Source of the DNA: an uncultured Oscillospiraceae bacterium | GTDB taxonomy: Bacteria > Bacillota_A > Clostridia > Oscillospirales > Oscillospiraceae | Direction of reading: 5' to 3' | Assembly: GCA_947631675.1 (NCBI GenBank) | Contig: CANRMG010000012.1 | Location: forward strand, 1-20,962 | DNA length: 20,962 nucleotides | In this document: positions 13,663-20,962 of the stretch, in pieces | Numbering within the stretch: the stretch's first letter is position 1 | Layout: every line of letters begins with the position of its first letter | Program-made: the position numbers and the translations under genes | Notes under the pieces: generated by a model | What the model was told of the DNA's origin: nothing | Seen by the model: the letters and a program-made list of their open reading frames with translations, nothing else | Database searches by the model: none

Positions 13663-14555
13663 GATTCCCGATCCTTTATCATGGTCTCCGCCGCCACGCA
13701 CAGCAGTATCACTGCCGCGCCGGCCATGCCGGCGGCGGTGAGCTTCTCCCCCAGCACCAGCCGGGAGAACAGCGCCGTCATCACCGGGGCCGTACACTGC
13801 AGCAGCGCCGCCGTCCGGGAGGGGATGTACTTCAGCGCCGTGTTCTGCAAGAGATACCCGGCGATGGTGCACCCCACCGTGAGATACAGGATGCAGCCCC
13901 ACAGAAGCGGCATGGAGACCGGAATGTCCCAGCCGCCGCCGATGGTGAGCATGCACCCCACGCTCATCACCGCGGAGGCCGCCGTCATCATGGCGGTGAG
14001 GGTCACCGGGTCCACCTTCGCAAGGGATCGCTGGCCGAACACCAGTGACCCGGCCAGCAGCAGCGCCTGGGCCAGGGCGCAGACCTCCCCCGGCCCGAAG
14101 CCGGACAGGCCGCCCTGGGCGCAGAGCAGATAGAGCCCCGCCAGCACGGCGATCTGGATAGGGATGTGCTTCCAGCTGTAGCCCTTATGGAACACCACCA
14201 GGGCCAGTATAGGCGTCAGCACCGTGGACAGGCTTCGCAGGAACGCCGCGTTGGTGGCGGCGGTGAGCTGCACGGCGATGTTGCCCATGATGAATGCCGC
14301 GCCCATGCACAGGCTGGGCAGCAGCCAGTCCCGCACCCGGGCGGCCCGCAGGCCCGCCGCGATCCGCTTCCCGAACAGGGCGAACAGTATCGCCAGCGCC
14401 AGGAAGTAGCGGATGACCATCACGGGGTAGACCGACGCATACTTGTAGGCCGTCTTGGCCACCGTGTCGCCGAAGCCGTAGATGACGCTCTGCAGGAGGA
14501 TGAGCCCCCCTGCCCAGCGGGCGCCGGCAGGGGCGGGCTTATCGGTCACGCTCAC
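13659..14555 (-). CDS. EamA/DMT-family transporter
   Basis: A 298-residue membrane protein with about ten hydrophobic helices in two EamA repeats (about 12-145 and 155-292), typical of drug/metabolite transporters. GFGDTVAKTAYKYAS near 27-41 and TAALLQCTAPVMTALFSRLVLGEKLT near 247-272 are the usual repeat ends. The start is GTG 14555, whose GTGA overlaps the iscU stop; the 3' end overlaps mnmA by 4 bases. The coupling on both sides puts it firmly inside the Fe-S/tRNA-thiolation operon. Cargo is unknown; cysteine or another sulfur compound export/import would fit the neighbours but is speculation. Confidence 0.9.
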   Translation of the reverse strand: MSVTDKPAPAGARWAGGLILLQSVIYGFGDTVAKTAYKYASVYPVMVIRYFLALAILFALFGKRIAAGLRAARVRDWLLPSLCMGAAFIMGNIAVQLTAATNAAFLRSLSTVLTPILALVVFHKGYSWKHIPIQIAVLAGLYLLCAQGGLSGFGPGEVCALAQALLLAGSLVFGQRSLAKVDPVTLTAMMTAASAVMSVGCMLTIGGGWDIPVSMPLLWGCILYLTVGCTIAGYLLQNTALKYIPSRTAALLQCTAPVMTALFSRLVLGEKLTAAGMAGAAVILLCVAAETMIKDRES

Positions 14556-15001
14556 GCCTCCGTGGGCGTGTGATCGTGTTCGTGGGCGCAGACCACGTCG
14601 CAGCCGAATACGGCCGGGTCATAGGCGATGTCATGCTTGTCGTAGTAGTCCTTCACCGCGGCCCGGACCGCCTCTTCCGCCAGCACGGAGCAGTGCAGCT
14701 TGTGAGCGGGCAGACCGTCCAGCGCCTCCGCCACGGCCTTGTTGGAGAGCTCCAGGGCCTCCTCGATGGGCTTGCCCTTGATCATCTCCGTGGCCATGGA
14801 ACTGCTGGCGATGGCGCTGCCGCAGCCGAAGGTGATAAAGCTCACGTCGGTGATGATGCCATCGCGCACCTTGATATACATACGCATGATGTCGCCGCAG
14901 ACGGCGTTGCCAACCTCGCCGATGCCGTCGGCGTCCTCCATCTTCCCCACGTTCCGGGGGTGCTGAAAGTGGTCCATGACCTTGTCGCTGTAAAGTGCCA
15001 T
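14552..15001 (-). CDS. iscU: NifU/IscU-type Fe-S cluster scaffold with extended Cys/His tail
   Basis: A 149-residue scaffold on which Fe-S clusters are built from IscS-derived sulfur. The ligands are all there: Cys35 and Asp37 (GNAVCGDIM), Cys60 (FGCGSAIASSS) and His103-Cys104 (KLHCSVLAEEA). The body ends near residue 125; the remaining ~24 residues contain Cys134, Cys138 and His140, 142, 144 (CDVVCAHEHDH), an unusual metal-binding-like tail. The gene starts 13 bp after the iscS stop with GAGGAGG as ribosome site, and its stop overlaps the GTG of the transporter gene. Together with the upstream desulfurase it forms the common two-gene clostridial Fe-S system. Confidence 0.94.
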   Translation of the reverse strand: MALYSDKVMDHFQHPRNVGKMEDADGIGEVGNAVCGDIMRMYIKVRDGIITDVSFITFGCGSAIASSSMATEMIKGKPIEEALELSNKAVAEALDGLPAHKLHCSVLAEEAVRAAVKDYYDKHDIAYDPAVFGCDVVCAHEHDHTPTEA

Positions 15002-15014
15002 TGAAATATCCTCC

Positions 15015-16202
15015 TCAGATCAGATGGGGCGTCTCGCCCCGCTCAAGCTCATCCCACACCGGGGACATATTGCGAAGATAGTCCACCACCTCGGGCACAG
15101 CCTTAAGGATGTGGTCGATCTCTTCCTCTGTATTATGGGCGTCCACGCTCAGCCGCAGAGAGCCGTGGGCGATCTCGTGGGGCAGGCCCAGGGCCAGCAG
15201 CACATGGCTGGGGTCCAGGGACCCGGAGGTACAGGCGCTGCCGGAGGAGGCCGCCACGCCCTTGGCGTCCAGCCACAGCAGCAGGCCCTCGCCCTCGATG
15301 CCCTCGAAGCAGAAGTTCACCGTGCCGGGGTTGCGCTGCGTGCGGTCGCCGTTCAGGCGGCTGTGGGGTATTTTGGAAAGGCCCTCGATGAGCTTTTCCC
15401 GCAGGCCGGTGACATAGGCCATGTCCTTTTCCAGGCTCGCCGTGGCCTCCTCCAGGGCCGCCGCCATGCCCACGATGCCGGGCACGTTCTCGGTGCCGCC
15501 CCGCTTGCCCCGCTCCTGCTGGCCGCCCTCGATCACGTTCACCAGGGGCACGCCCCTGCGGGCATAGAGGGCGCCCACGCCCTTGGGCCCGTGGAACTTG
15601 TGGGCCGCCATGGAGAGCATATCCACGTTCAGGGCCTTCACGTCCACAGGCAGATGGCCCACGGCCTGGACCGCGTCAGTGTGGAACAGCACGCCCTTTT
15701 CATGGCACACCTTGCCGATCTCGGCAATGGGCTGGACCGTGCCGATCTCGTTATTGACGAACATGATGGTCACCAGCGCCGTGTCCTCACGGATGGCGTC
15801 GGCCACATCCTGAGCCGTCACCACGCCGTTTTCGTGCACGGGCAGCAGCGTCACCTCAAAGCCCTGCTTCTCCAGCTTATCCAGGGTGTGCAGCACCGCG
15901 TGGTGCTCGAAGGCGGTGGAGATGATGTGCTTCTTCCCCTTCCGGGCACCCAGCATGGCGCCGGAGATGATGGCCTGATTGTCGGCCTCGCTGCCGCCGC
16001 CGGTGAAGTAGATCTCCTTGAAATCGGCGTTGATGGCCTTTGCCACGGCCTCCCGGGCCCACTGCAGGGCCTCGGCGGCCCGCTGGCCGGGACTGTGGAG
16101 GCTGGAGGCGTTGCCGTACTCCTCCATGAAATAGGGCATCATGGCCTCCAGAGCCTTGGGGCTCAGAGAGGTAGTCGCCGCGTTGTCAGCATATACATAC
16201 AT
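15015..16202 (-). CDS. iscS: Cysteine desulfurase, NifS/IscS type
   Basis: A 395-residue fold-type I PLP enzyme that removes sulfur from cysteine as a persulfide. Lys202 in SMAAHKFHGPKG binds PLP, His100/101 (TAFEHHAV) stacks on the cofactor, and Cys324 in SSGSACTSGSLDPSHVL is the persulfide cysteine in the long mobile loop of class I (IscS/NifS) enzymes. The sulfur would go to IscU and, through the same operon, to MnmA. It is the first gene of the isc operon, behind a strong promoter with an inverted repeat over the -35. The ATG at 16202 has only a modest AAAGGCGAG upstream. Confidence 0.95.
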   Translation of the reverse strand: MYVYADNAATTSLSPKALEAMMPYFMEEYGNASSLHSPGQRAAEALQWAREAVAKAINADFKEIYFTGGGSEADNQAIISGAMLGARKGKKHIISTAFEHHAVLHTLDKLEKQGFEVTLLPVHENGVVTAQDVADAIREDTALVTIMFVNNEIGTVQPIAEIGKVCHEKGVLFHTDAVQAVGHLPVDVKALNVDMLSMAAHKFHGPKGVGALYARRGVPLVNVIEGGQQERGKRGGTENVPGIVGMAAALEEATASLEKDMAYVTGLREKLIEGLSKIPHSRLNGDRTQRNPGTVNFCFEGIEGEGLLLWLDAKGVAASSGSACTSGSLDPSHVLLALGLPHEIAHGSLRLSVDAHNTEEEIDHILKAVPEVVDYLRNMSPVWDELERGETPHLI

Positions 16203-16246
16203 GAGTGCTTCTCGCCTTTCCAGGTAAGATTTTTTGTCCGTCAGAC

Positions 16247-16275
16247 AGTATAACCCCCATTTCCTAGTATGTCAA
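16247..16275 (-). promoter_or_regulatory. Promoter of the isc-mnmA operon
   Basis: On the minus strand TTGACA (16270-16275), a 17-bp spacer and TATACT (16247-16252), one base from full consensus. Confidence 0.9.
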
Positions 16276-16290
16276 CGGGTTTTAGGAAAT
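16259..16290 (-). promoter_or_regulatory. Inverted repeat over the isc -35, candidate Rrf2 operator
   Basis: ATTTCCTA (16259-16266) and TAGGAAAT (16283-16290) are perfect inverted copies 16 bp apart and flank the -35 hexamer. Read on the minus strand the core is CCTAAA-N14-TAGGAAAT, identical in both half-boxes and spacing to the element in the cysK leader. Binding here would exclude RNA polymerase, so repression is expected. Confidence 0.65.
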
Positions 16291-16307
16291 TTCCCACCTG
16301 TTTTCAG

Positions 16308-16340
16308 GGAAAATAAGGGCGGCCCGGAAACCGGGCCGCC
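16308..16340 (-). terminator. Rho-independent terminator of the MBOAT-DHHW operon
   Basis: A perfect 10-bp GC stem (16331-16340 with 16318-16327, TTT loop on the minus strand) followed by CTTATTTT. It stands between the DHHW gene and the isc promoter. Confidence 0.88.
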
Positions 16341-16360
16341 AGGGTCGTCATTATGGGGGT

Positions 16361-17710
16361 TCAGGAGCCGATCTGCCGGAACAGGTCGTTGCACAGTCCG
16401 CCAGTGGCGTTGGAGGTGGCGGACTCGAATATCACGTCCTGGACGCCGTAGTCGGCCACCATCTGGCTGACGGTGTTGTCCGTGTAGCGGAAGTCCACCC
16501 AGTAGGTGTACTCGTAGTGGTCCGTCAGCCAGGGGATGAAGGCGTTGCCGTAGGAGTCCTTCACTACCATGACGGCGCTGCCGTCGGTGATGGACTCGTT
16601 GTGGAGGCTGGCGAAAGGCTGGTCTGCCCCGGAGAACACGCAGTACCACTCGGAGTCGGCGTAGTCGAACATATCGTTGATGATGCGCCAGTCGTACGTC
16701 GAGCCGTCGTGTACGGTCATGGTCATGTCCCGGTCGTTGGGGTCGTCGGCGTTGACGCACATGGGATACCAGGCATACACCGTGTCCGGGGCCACGGCCA
16801 GCTCCGGGGATTTGTTGGTCTGGGTGTAGAAGCTGCCCAGGTACACGCCCGCGCCGAACTGGGTGGTGCGGAACTGGCTCAGCTCATGGGGCTGCCAGCC
16901 CTTCAGGGCACAGAACTCCCGGTAGGCGTAATAGGCGCCCAGCTGGGTCCAGTGGTGGTCGGTACGGAAGTAGACGTACTCAGCGTTGTGCTGCCGCAGG
17001 GTATCGAACACAGATATGGTCTTGATGCCCGGGTCCATGTGGCTGTACACATACTCGATGGCCTTGCCCTCGTCGCTGCAACCCATGTCGTCCAGCACCG
17101 CGTCGTCCAGCATCACCCGGGCGCTCTGGGGCACGTCCATCACGTACATATTGACCTTGTCCCCGATGGCGGCGTATATGTCGTTCATGGCGTTGACGTA
17201 GCTGTCCGCGCCGCTCTGGCTGAAGGAGTAAAGGCCATAAGCCGCGTTATTCGTGATATAGATGCCGTTGGTGAACTCGCCGATCTCATGGACCGTGCCG
17301 TCGGGCAGAGGCGTGGGCACCGCTGTGGGCACCGGCGTGGCCGTGGCGTTGGGGTCGGGGGTGACGCCGGCCTCAGGGATCTCGTCGGGTATGGCGTCAG
17401 CCGTGACGCTGCCCACGATCTGGGTGGTACGCACGCCGTAATGCTCCTCCATGGCCAGGTCGGCGCTGATGAGGCTCTCCCGGGCGGGATAGGTATCCGC
17501 GTACCAAGTGTCCACGCCGCTGAAAAAGCTGCCGTCCCACACGCCGCCCAGGGATACCGCCGGGAACTTGGCCAGCTCCCGCTTCTCCACCATGGACTGG
17601 CTGGGCCGGGTCCCGCTCAGGCCCATGGCCCCCAGCACCAGCAATACCAGGAAGAAGGCCGCCAGCTTCATCCGGCCCAGGATCTCGTTTTGTTTTTCTC
17701 TGTCGAACAC
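16361..17710 (-). CDS. DHHW-family (AlgX/DltD-like) membrane-anchored protein
   Basis: A 449-residue protein with one N-terminal membrane helix (about 14-32) and an extracytoplasmic body. RTDHHWTQLGAYYAY (249-263) carries the family-naming DHHW and KDSYGN (384-389) the likely nucleophile Ser386 of an SGNH-like site. Partners of this kind receive an acyl group from an MBOAT protein and place it on an extracellular polymer. A proline/threonine-rich insert at about 115-137 looks like a flexible linker. The start is GTG 17710 with GGGGAGG upstream, 15 bp after the MBOAT stop, so the two form an operon. The polymer acceptor is unknown; alginate-like, teichoic or capsular polymers are all possible. 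Confidence 0.85.
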   Translation of the reverse strand: MFDREKQNEILGRMKLAAFFLVLLVLGAMGLSGTRPSQSMVEKRELAKFPAVSLGGVWDGSFFSGVDTWYADTYPARESLISADLAMEEHYGVRTTQIVGSVTADAIPDEIPEAGVTPDPNATATPVPTAVPTPLPDGTVHEIGEFTNGIYITNNAAYGLYSFSQSGADSYVNAMNDIYAAIGDKVNMYVMDVPQSARVMLDDAVLDDMGCSDEGKAIEYVYSHMDPGIKTISVFDTLRQHNAEYVYFRTDHHWTQLGAYYAYREFCALKGWQPHELSQFRTTQFGAGVYLGSFYTQTNKSPELAVAPDTVYAWYPMCVNADDPNDRDMTMTVHDGSTYDWRIINDMFDYADSEWYCVFSGADQPFASLHNESITDGSAVMVVKDSYGNAFIPWLTDHYEYTYWVDFRYTDNTVSQMVADYGVQDVIFESATSNATGGLCNDLFRQIGS

Positions 17711-17725
17711 GCTCGCCGCCTCCCC

Positions 17726-19177
17726 TCAGAACTGGAAATACAGGAAGGGGTTGTAGCTGTCCCCCACCAGGGCCATGGCCGACACCAGAAGCAGCAGCAC
17801 CGGGCACACGATCTCCCACACGCCCCGAACCATATAGGCCGCCTCGGACCGCTCCGCCAGCCCCTCCATGAGCCGGCCCAGGGCCCGGCACACCGGCGTG
17901 CAGGCCAGCACGCACACCGCCAGGAAGAACACGTTGTTCATGAAAAGAAGCCGCACGCTCATGCCGGAAAAGCCGTTGCCGTTCAGGCCGAAGAGCCCCT
18001 TCACCGCCGTGCCCAGCAGGCCCAGGTCCGTGAACTTGAACACCACCCAGCTGAACATCACCAGCACCGGCACCAGCACATGGCCCGCAGACCGGGACAG
18101 GCGTTCCGTGGTCCGTTTGCCCAGCACGTAGCGCTCCAGCGCCAGAAGCACGCCGAAGTAGAGGCCCCAGAGGATGAAATTCCAGCTGGCCCCGTGCCAC
18201 ATGCCGGTGAGGAACCAGACGATGAACAGGTTCAGAAGCTGCCGGCCCAGGCCGCAGCGGCTGCCCCCCAGGGGGATATACACGTAGTCCCGGAAGAAGG
18301 AGCTCAGCGAGATGTGCCACCGGCGCCAGAACTCGGTGACGGACCCGGCCATATAGGGGTAGTTGAAGTTCTCCCGGTAGTGGAGCCCGCACATGAGGCC
18401 CATGCCGATGGCCATGTCCGAATAGGCGGAGAAGTCGAGATAGATCTGCAATGTGAAGGCGAAGGCCCCCAGCAGCAGGCCCATGGCCGGCACCTTTGCC
18501 AGCGCGGCGGCATCCTGGACCAGAAGCTGGTCCGCCACGACGGCGCAGCCGTTGGCCAGCACCGCCTTTTTCGCCAGACCCACCGCGAACCGGCTGACGC
18601 CCCGGCCCAGCTCCGCCGTGGTGGTCTTACGCCGGACCAGGTCGCCGTTCACATCTTTATAGCGGACGATGGGCCCGGCGATGCACTGGTGGAAAAGGCT
18701 GGCGTACAGAAGCAGCATCCAGTATTTCCGCTGGGGCTCTACCTCGCCCCGGTATACGTCCGCCACATAGGAGATCAGCTGGAAGGTATAGAAGGAGATG
18801 CCGATGGGCAGCACGATTCGGGGGATGACCCGGGGCACGCCGATCAGGGCCTGGACGTTCTGCAGGAAAAAGCCCGTGTACTTGAATATGCCCAGTATGA
18901 GCAGGCACAGCCCCACCGTGACCCACAGCCACATCTTCCGCCCGGGACCCTTCCCGGACAGGTAGATCAGGATGGCCCCCGCCCAGCAGATGAACACCAC
19001 CGCCAGCAGCAAAAAAAGATACCGCACGCCCGCCCAGCTGTAAAACACCAGCGAAAAGGCCAGCATCGCGATATTCTTCGCCCTGGGCGAGCGCAGCAGA
19101 AACTGGCTCAGCAGATTCGCCGGCAGGAAGAGGAACACGAAAAGCATACTGGAAAAGACCACGGCACTATCCCACAC
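17726..19177 (-). CDS. MBOAT-family O-acyltransferase (AlgI/DltB-like)
   Basis: A 483-residue polytopic membrane protein. FWRRWHISLSSFFRDYVYIPLGG (about 283-305) and TGMWHGASWNFILWG (about 324-338), with catalytic His328, are hallmarks of the AlgI/DltB/PatA branch, which moves an acyl group (usually acetyl) across the membrane to a polymer. The first gene of a two-gene operon with the DHHW protein. The start is a GTG near 19177 with a poor ribosome site; a GTG six codons further in would also give a normal N-terminus. The AT-rich gap upstream holds only weak promoter candidates on this strand (a TATATT with a poor TTTATT). The neighbours do not reveal which polymer is acylated. Confidence 0.92.
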   Translation of the reverse strand: MWDSAVVFSSMLFVFLFLPANLLSQFLLRSPRAKNIAMLAFSLVFYSWAGVRYLFLLLAVVFICWAGAILIYLSGKGPGRKMWLWVTVGLCLLILGIFKYTGFFLQNVQALIGVPRVIPRIVLPIGISFYTFQLISYVADVYRGEVEPQRKYWMLLLYASLFHQCIAGPIVRYKDVNGDLVRRKTTTAELGRGVSRFAVGLAKKAVLANGCAVVADQLLVQDAAALAKVPAMGLLLGAFAFTLQIYLDFSAYSDMAIGMGLMCGLHYRENFNYPYMAGSVTEFWRRWHISLSSFFRDYVYIPLGGSRCGLGRQLLNLFIVWFLTGMWHGASWNFILWGLYFGVLLALERYVLGKRTTERLSRSAGHVLVPVLVMFSWVVFKFTDLGLLGTAVKGLFGLNGNGFSGMSVRLLFMNNVFFLAVCVLACTPVCRALGRLMEGLAERSEAAYMVRGVWEIVCPVLLLLVSAMALVGDSYNPFLYFQF

Positions 19178-19281
19178 ATTCTCTGTATTTTCTCATTGAA
19201 TTAAATATATTACGTCATTGGGAAAAAATAAAGAGAAAATGGTAACAATTTGGCCCCTTCGGCAAAAAACCGCCTCCGCCG

Positions 19282-19314
19282 CCCGTTGCGAACGGGACAA
19301 ACATACGGTATAAT
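19282..19314 (+). promoter_or_regulatory. Lipoprotein gene promoter with a palindrome over the -35
   Basis: TTGCGA (19286-19291), a 17-bp spacer and a perfect TATAAT (19309-19314). CCCGTT-GCG-AACGGG (19282-19296) is a 6+6 inverted repeat that covers the -35, a possible repressor site. Confidence 0.75.
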
Positions 19315-19346
19315 GGGGAAAACACTTGGAAAGGAACCTTCATGAT

Positions 19347-20186
19347 ATGAAACGGATGTCTGTTTTTGCCCTGCTGCTGACCCTGGTGATGCTGGCCGGC
19401 TGTGCCCGGACCGCCGGGCCGGACGTGCTGGACCCCAACGGCGCCGCCGATCCCAGTCCCAGCAAGGAAACGGCCGACGACGATCTGGTCCCCGCCACCG
19501 AGGCGCCGGCCGTGACCGACGAACCTGCCGCTACCGACGAGCCCGCTCCTACCGACAAGCCCGCCGTCAAGACGCCGGAAAAGGCCAAGGCCACGCCCTC
19601 CCCCGCGCCCGCCGACGTGCCCGCGGCCGCGGCCGTGCCCCAGCCCGGGGAGCTGACGAAGGACGATCTGGTCTCGGCCATGAACGCCGCCCTGAGCTTC
19701 TACGGCGACTGGTTCTATGACCGCTCCGCCGTCATCGACCCGGCCTACGCCGACAACAAGGAATACCCCGTCACCGACAAGGCGGGCGAGCCGGCCGTCT
19801 ACCCCGTGGCGGAGGGGACCTTCGCCACCTACGACGAGCTGTTCGCCGCCGCCAACAAGCACTTCCAGTGGGAGATCGTGGATGTGTTTCTGCGGGAGAT
19901 CGGCGCCCGGGACGTGGACGGCGCCCTGTGCGTGGCCAAGAGCGACGGCCTGGGCGGCCCCGGTTACCTGTGCGAGCTGGACATCGAGCGGGAAAAGGAC
20001 GCTTACGAGTTCAGCCTGGAATATGCCCTCACTGATTCCCCCAAGCACGACGAGGATGTGAAGGTATACTACGAGCTGCGGGACGGCATATGGGCCTTCT
20101 CCGGCCGGGCCACGACCCTGCACCAGTTCTTCACCGTTCTGCTGTACGCGGAGGACCTGCGGGTGGAGTTCGACCCCTACGACTGA
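19347..20186 (+). CDS. Putative lipoprotein of unknown function
   Basis: A 279-residue product with a lipoprotein signal peptide: MKRMSVFALLLTLVMLAGC, lipobox LAGC, so the mature protein would start at Cys19 and be anchored to the outer face of the membrane. Residues about 40-90 are a low-complexity linker rich in Pro, Ala, Thr and Asp with imperfect TDEPAA/TDEPAP/TDKPAV hexapeptide repeats. The rest (about 95-279) is a folded domain I do not recognise, acidic and aromatic, ending FDPYD. The start is ATG 19347 with AGGAA about 10 nt upstream; a TTG at 19326 in frame would place the charged residues badly for a signal peptide. It is monocistronic, with its own promoter and terminator. Confidence 0.82.
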   Translation: MKRMSVFALLLTLVMLAGCARTAGPDVLDPNGAADPSPSKETADDDLVPATEAPAVTDEPAATDEPAPTDKPAVKTPEKAKATPSPAPADVPAAAAVPQPGELTKDDLVSAMNAALSFYGDWFYDRSAVIDPAYADNKEYPVTDKAGEPAVYPVAEGTFATYDELFAAANKHFQWEIVDVFLREIGARDVDGALCVAKSDGLGGPGYLCELDIEREKDAYEFSLEYALTDSPKHDEDVKVYYELRDGIWAFSGRATTLHQFFTVLLYAEDLRVEFDPYD

Positions 20187-20198
20187 TATACACCCCAT

Positions 20199-20230
20199 GG
20201 GCGCCCGGACATCTGTCCGAGCGCCCTTTT
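20199..20230 (+). terminator. Rho-independent terminator after the lipoprotein gene
   Basis: GGGCGC-C-CGGACA pairs with TGTCCG-A-GCGCCC (one C/A mismatch, TC loop) followed by TTTTCCTTT, 12 bp after the stop. Confidence 0.85.
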
Positions 20231-20266
20231 CCTTTGGCCGTTTCGACGGCTTGATAAAGTTTTCTC

Positions 20267-20295
20267 TTTACAGTGACATAAGAATATGTTATAAT
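20267..20295 (+). promoter_or_regulatory. Promoter of the dicarboxylate symporter gene
   Basis: TTTACA (20267-20272), a 17-bp spacer and TATAAT (20290-20295), preceded by TGT, which gives an extended -10 (TGN). A strong promoter with a leader of about 35 nt. Confidence 0.88.
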
Positions 20296-20336
20296 CTTTC
20301 CGTAATAAATAAACCCTCAAAAAAGGAGTGGATACC

Positions 20337-20962
20337 ATGAAAAAGCTGAAACTGCCCGCATGGATCTTTATCGGCATGATCCTGGGCATCGTTGCCGGCC
20401 TCATCTGCATGTACAGCATGGAGGACGGCGGCGCGTTCACCACCGCGTACTTGAAGCCCTTCGGCGACATCTACATCAACCTGCTGAAATTCCTGGTCGT
20501 GCCTGTGGTCCTGACCAGCATCGTCAGCGGCGTGGTGAGCCTGGGCGACATCAAGCGCGTGGGCTCCATCGGCTGGAAGACCATCGTCTACTACCTGGGC
20601 ACCACCGCCGTGGCCATCATCATCGGCCTGATCTTCGCCAACATCGCCAACGCCGCCGGGCTGTTCCCGGTGCTGGAGACCTCCGGCCTGGAATATGAGG
20701 CCAATTCCTCCAACGTCATGGACGTGATCAAGGGCATCTTCCCCTCCAACATGTGGCAGAGCTTCTCCGACGCCAACATGCTGCAGGTCATCGTGGTGGC
20801 CCTGTTCCTGGGCGCCGGCATCCTGATGGCGGGCGACGCGGGCAAGGGCTTCAGCGAGGTCATGGAGAGCGCCTACGCCGTGGTGATGAAGATCATGAGC
20901 TTCATCATCAAGCTGACCCCCATCGGCGTGTTCTGCCTGATGGCCGACGTGGTGGCCGTGAA
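20337..20962 (+). CDS. Dicarboxylate/amino acid:cation symporter, DAACS family (3' truncated)
   Basis: The first ~208 residues of a GltP/GltT/SstT-like symporter; the frame runs off the window. Visible are a short basic start (MKKLKLPAWIFIGMILGIVAG), helix 2-3 with FGDIYINLLKFLVVPVVLTSIVSGV (the conserved KxxxxPLVF-like segment, here KFLVVPVVL) and MKIMSFIIKLTPIGVFCLM near 185-204, all family landmarks. It imports glutamate, aspartate, serine or a C4-dicarboxylate with Na+ or H+. The substrate-binding HP1/HP2 loops and helices 7-8 lie outside the window, so substrate cannot be judged. ATG 20337 has AAGGAG 8 nt upstream. Confidence 0.92.
   Translation, partial: MKKLKLPAWIFIGMILGIVAGLICMYSMEDGGAFTTAYLKPFGDIYINLLKFLVVPVVLTSIVSGVVSLGDIKRVGSIGWKTIVYYLGTTAVAIIIGLIFANIANAAGLFPVLETSGLEYEANSSNVMDVIKGIFPSNMWQSFSDANMLQVIVVALFLGAGILMAGDAGKGFSEVMESAYAVVMKIMSFIIKLTPIGVFCLMADVVAV

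Noticed and set aside
16517..19204. An 895-codon open frame on the + strand opposite the DHHW and MBOAT genes
   Set aside because: It is the mirror of two well-recognised minus-strand genes in GC-rich DNA, is full of His/Gln/Pro/Gly-rich text with no domain, and has no ribosome site or promoter.
19215..20198. A 327-codon minus-strand frame opposite the lipoprotein gene
   Set aside because: Gly/Val-rich antisense shadow; the + strand has a signal peptide, lipobox, promoter and terminator.

Overview
The window is about 21 kb of GC-rich, tightly packed bacterial chromosome. Compact operons, ATGA/GTGA stop-start overlaps, strong AGGAGG-type ribosome sites and classical sigma-A promoters all point to Bacillota. 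The gene set (BCCT, AGCS and DAACS transporters, a NifS/NifU pair with an Rrf2 regulator, a PF14397-type ATP-grasp protein, an MBOAT/DHHW pair) suggests a gut Oscillospiraceae-like clostridium. That placement is inference; there is no rRNA or other marker here. No tRNA, rRNA, CRISPR array, insertion sequence or phage gene was seen.

Layout. 1-1204: end of a thiamine-precursor salvage operon (CytX-like permease, thiamine pyrophosphokinase). 1265-1726: a lone low-molecular-weight phosphotyrosine phosphatase. 1730-5840: a lic-like choline operon behind a perfect-consensus promoter. It encodes a winged-helix/nucleotidyltransferase/choline-kinase fusion, a separate LicC-like cytidylyltransferase and a BCCT transporter, and would import choline and activate it to CDP-choline; no licD transferase is in view. 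5871-7260: an aspartate-aminotransferase-like PLP enzyme. 7260-8621 (-): an AGCS amino-acid/Na+ symporter. 8697-9876: an ATP-grasp gene behind an unusual array of 11-bp repeats. 9875-11330 (-): a small XRE regulator, then cysteine synthase. 11340-16290 (-): a sulfur/Fe-S block, iscS-iscU-EamA transporter-mnmA-HD protein-rrf2, with a 24-codon micro-gene on the opposite strand at 11898-11972. 16308-19177 (-): an MBOAT O-acyltransferase with its DHHW/SGNH-like partner. 19282-20230: a lipoprotein. 20267 to the end: a truncated dicarboxylate/amino-acid:cation symporter.

Two regulatory signals stand out. (1) The promoter of the ATP-grasp gene and that of the 24-codon micro-gene, 3 kb apart, align without gaps from a TTAAGAA box through 11-bp-phased GATGC repeats to the -10 hexamer. 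This is the architecture of a PhoB/OmpR-type activator and suggests an undescribed regulon linking an envelope-type ATP-grasp enzyme with a one-helix membrane peptide. (2) A CCTAAA-N14-TAGGAAAT element lies over the -35 of the isc promoter and just downstream of the cysK start point. It is a good candidate operator for the cysteine-rich Rrf2 protein encoded between them, tying cysteine synthesis to Fe-S assembly and tRNA thiolation.
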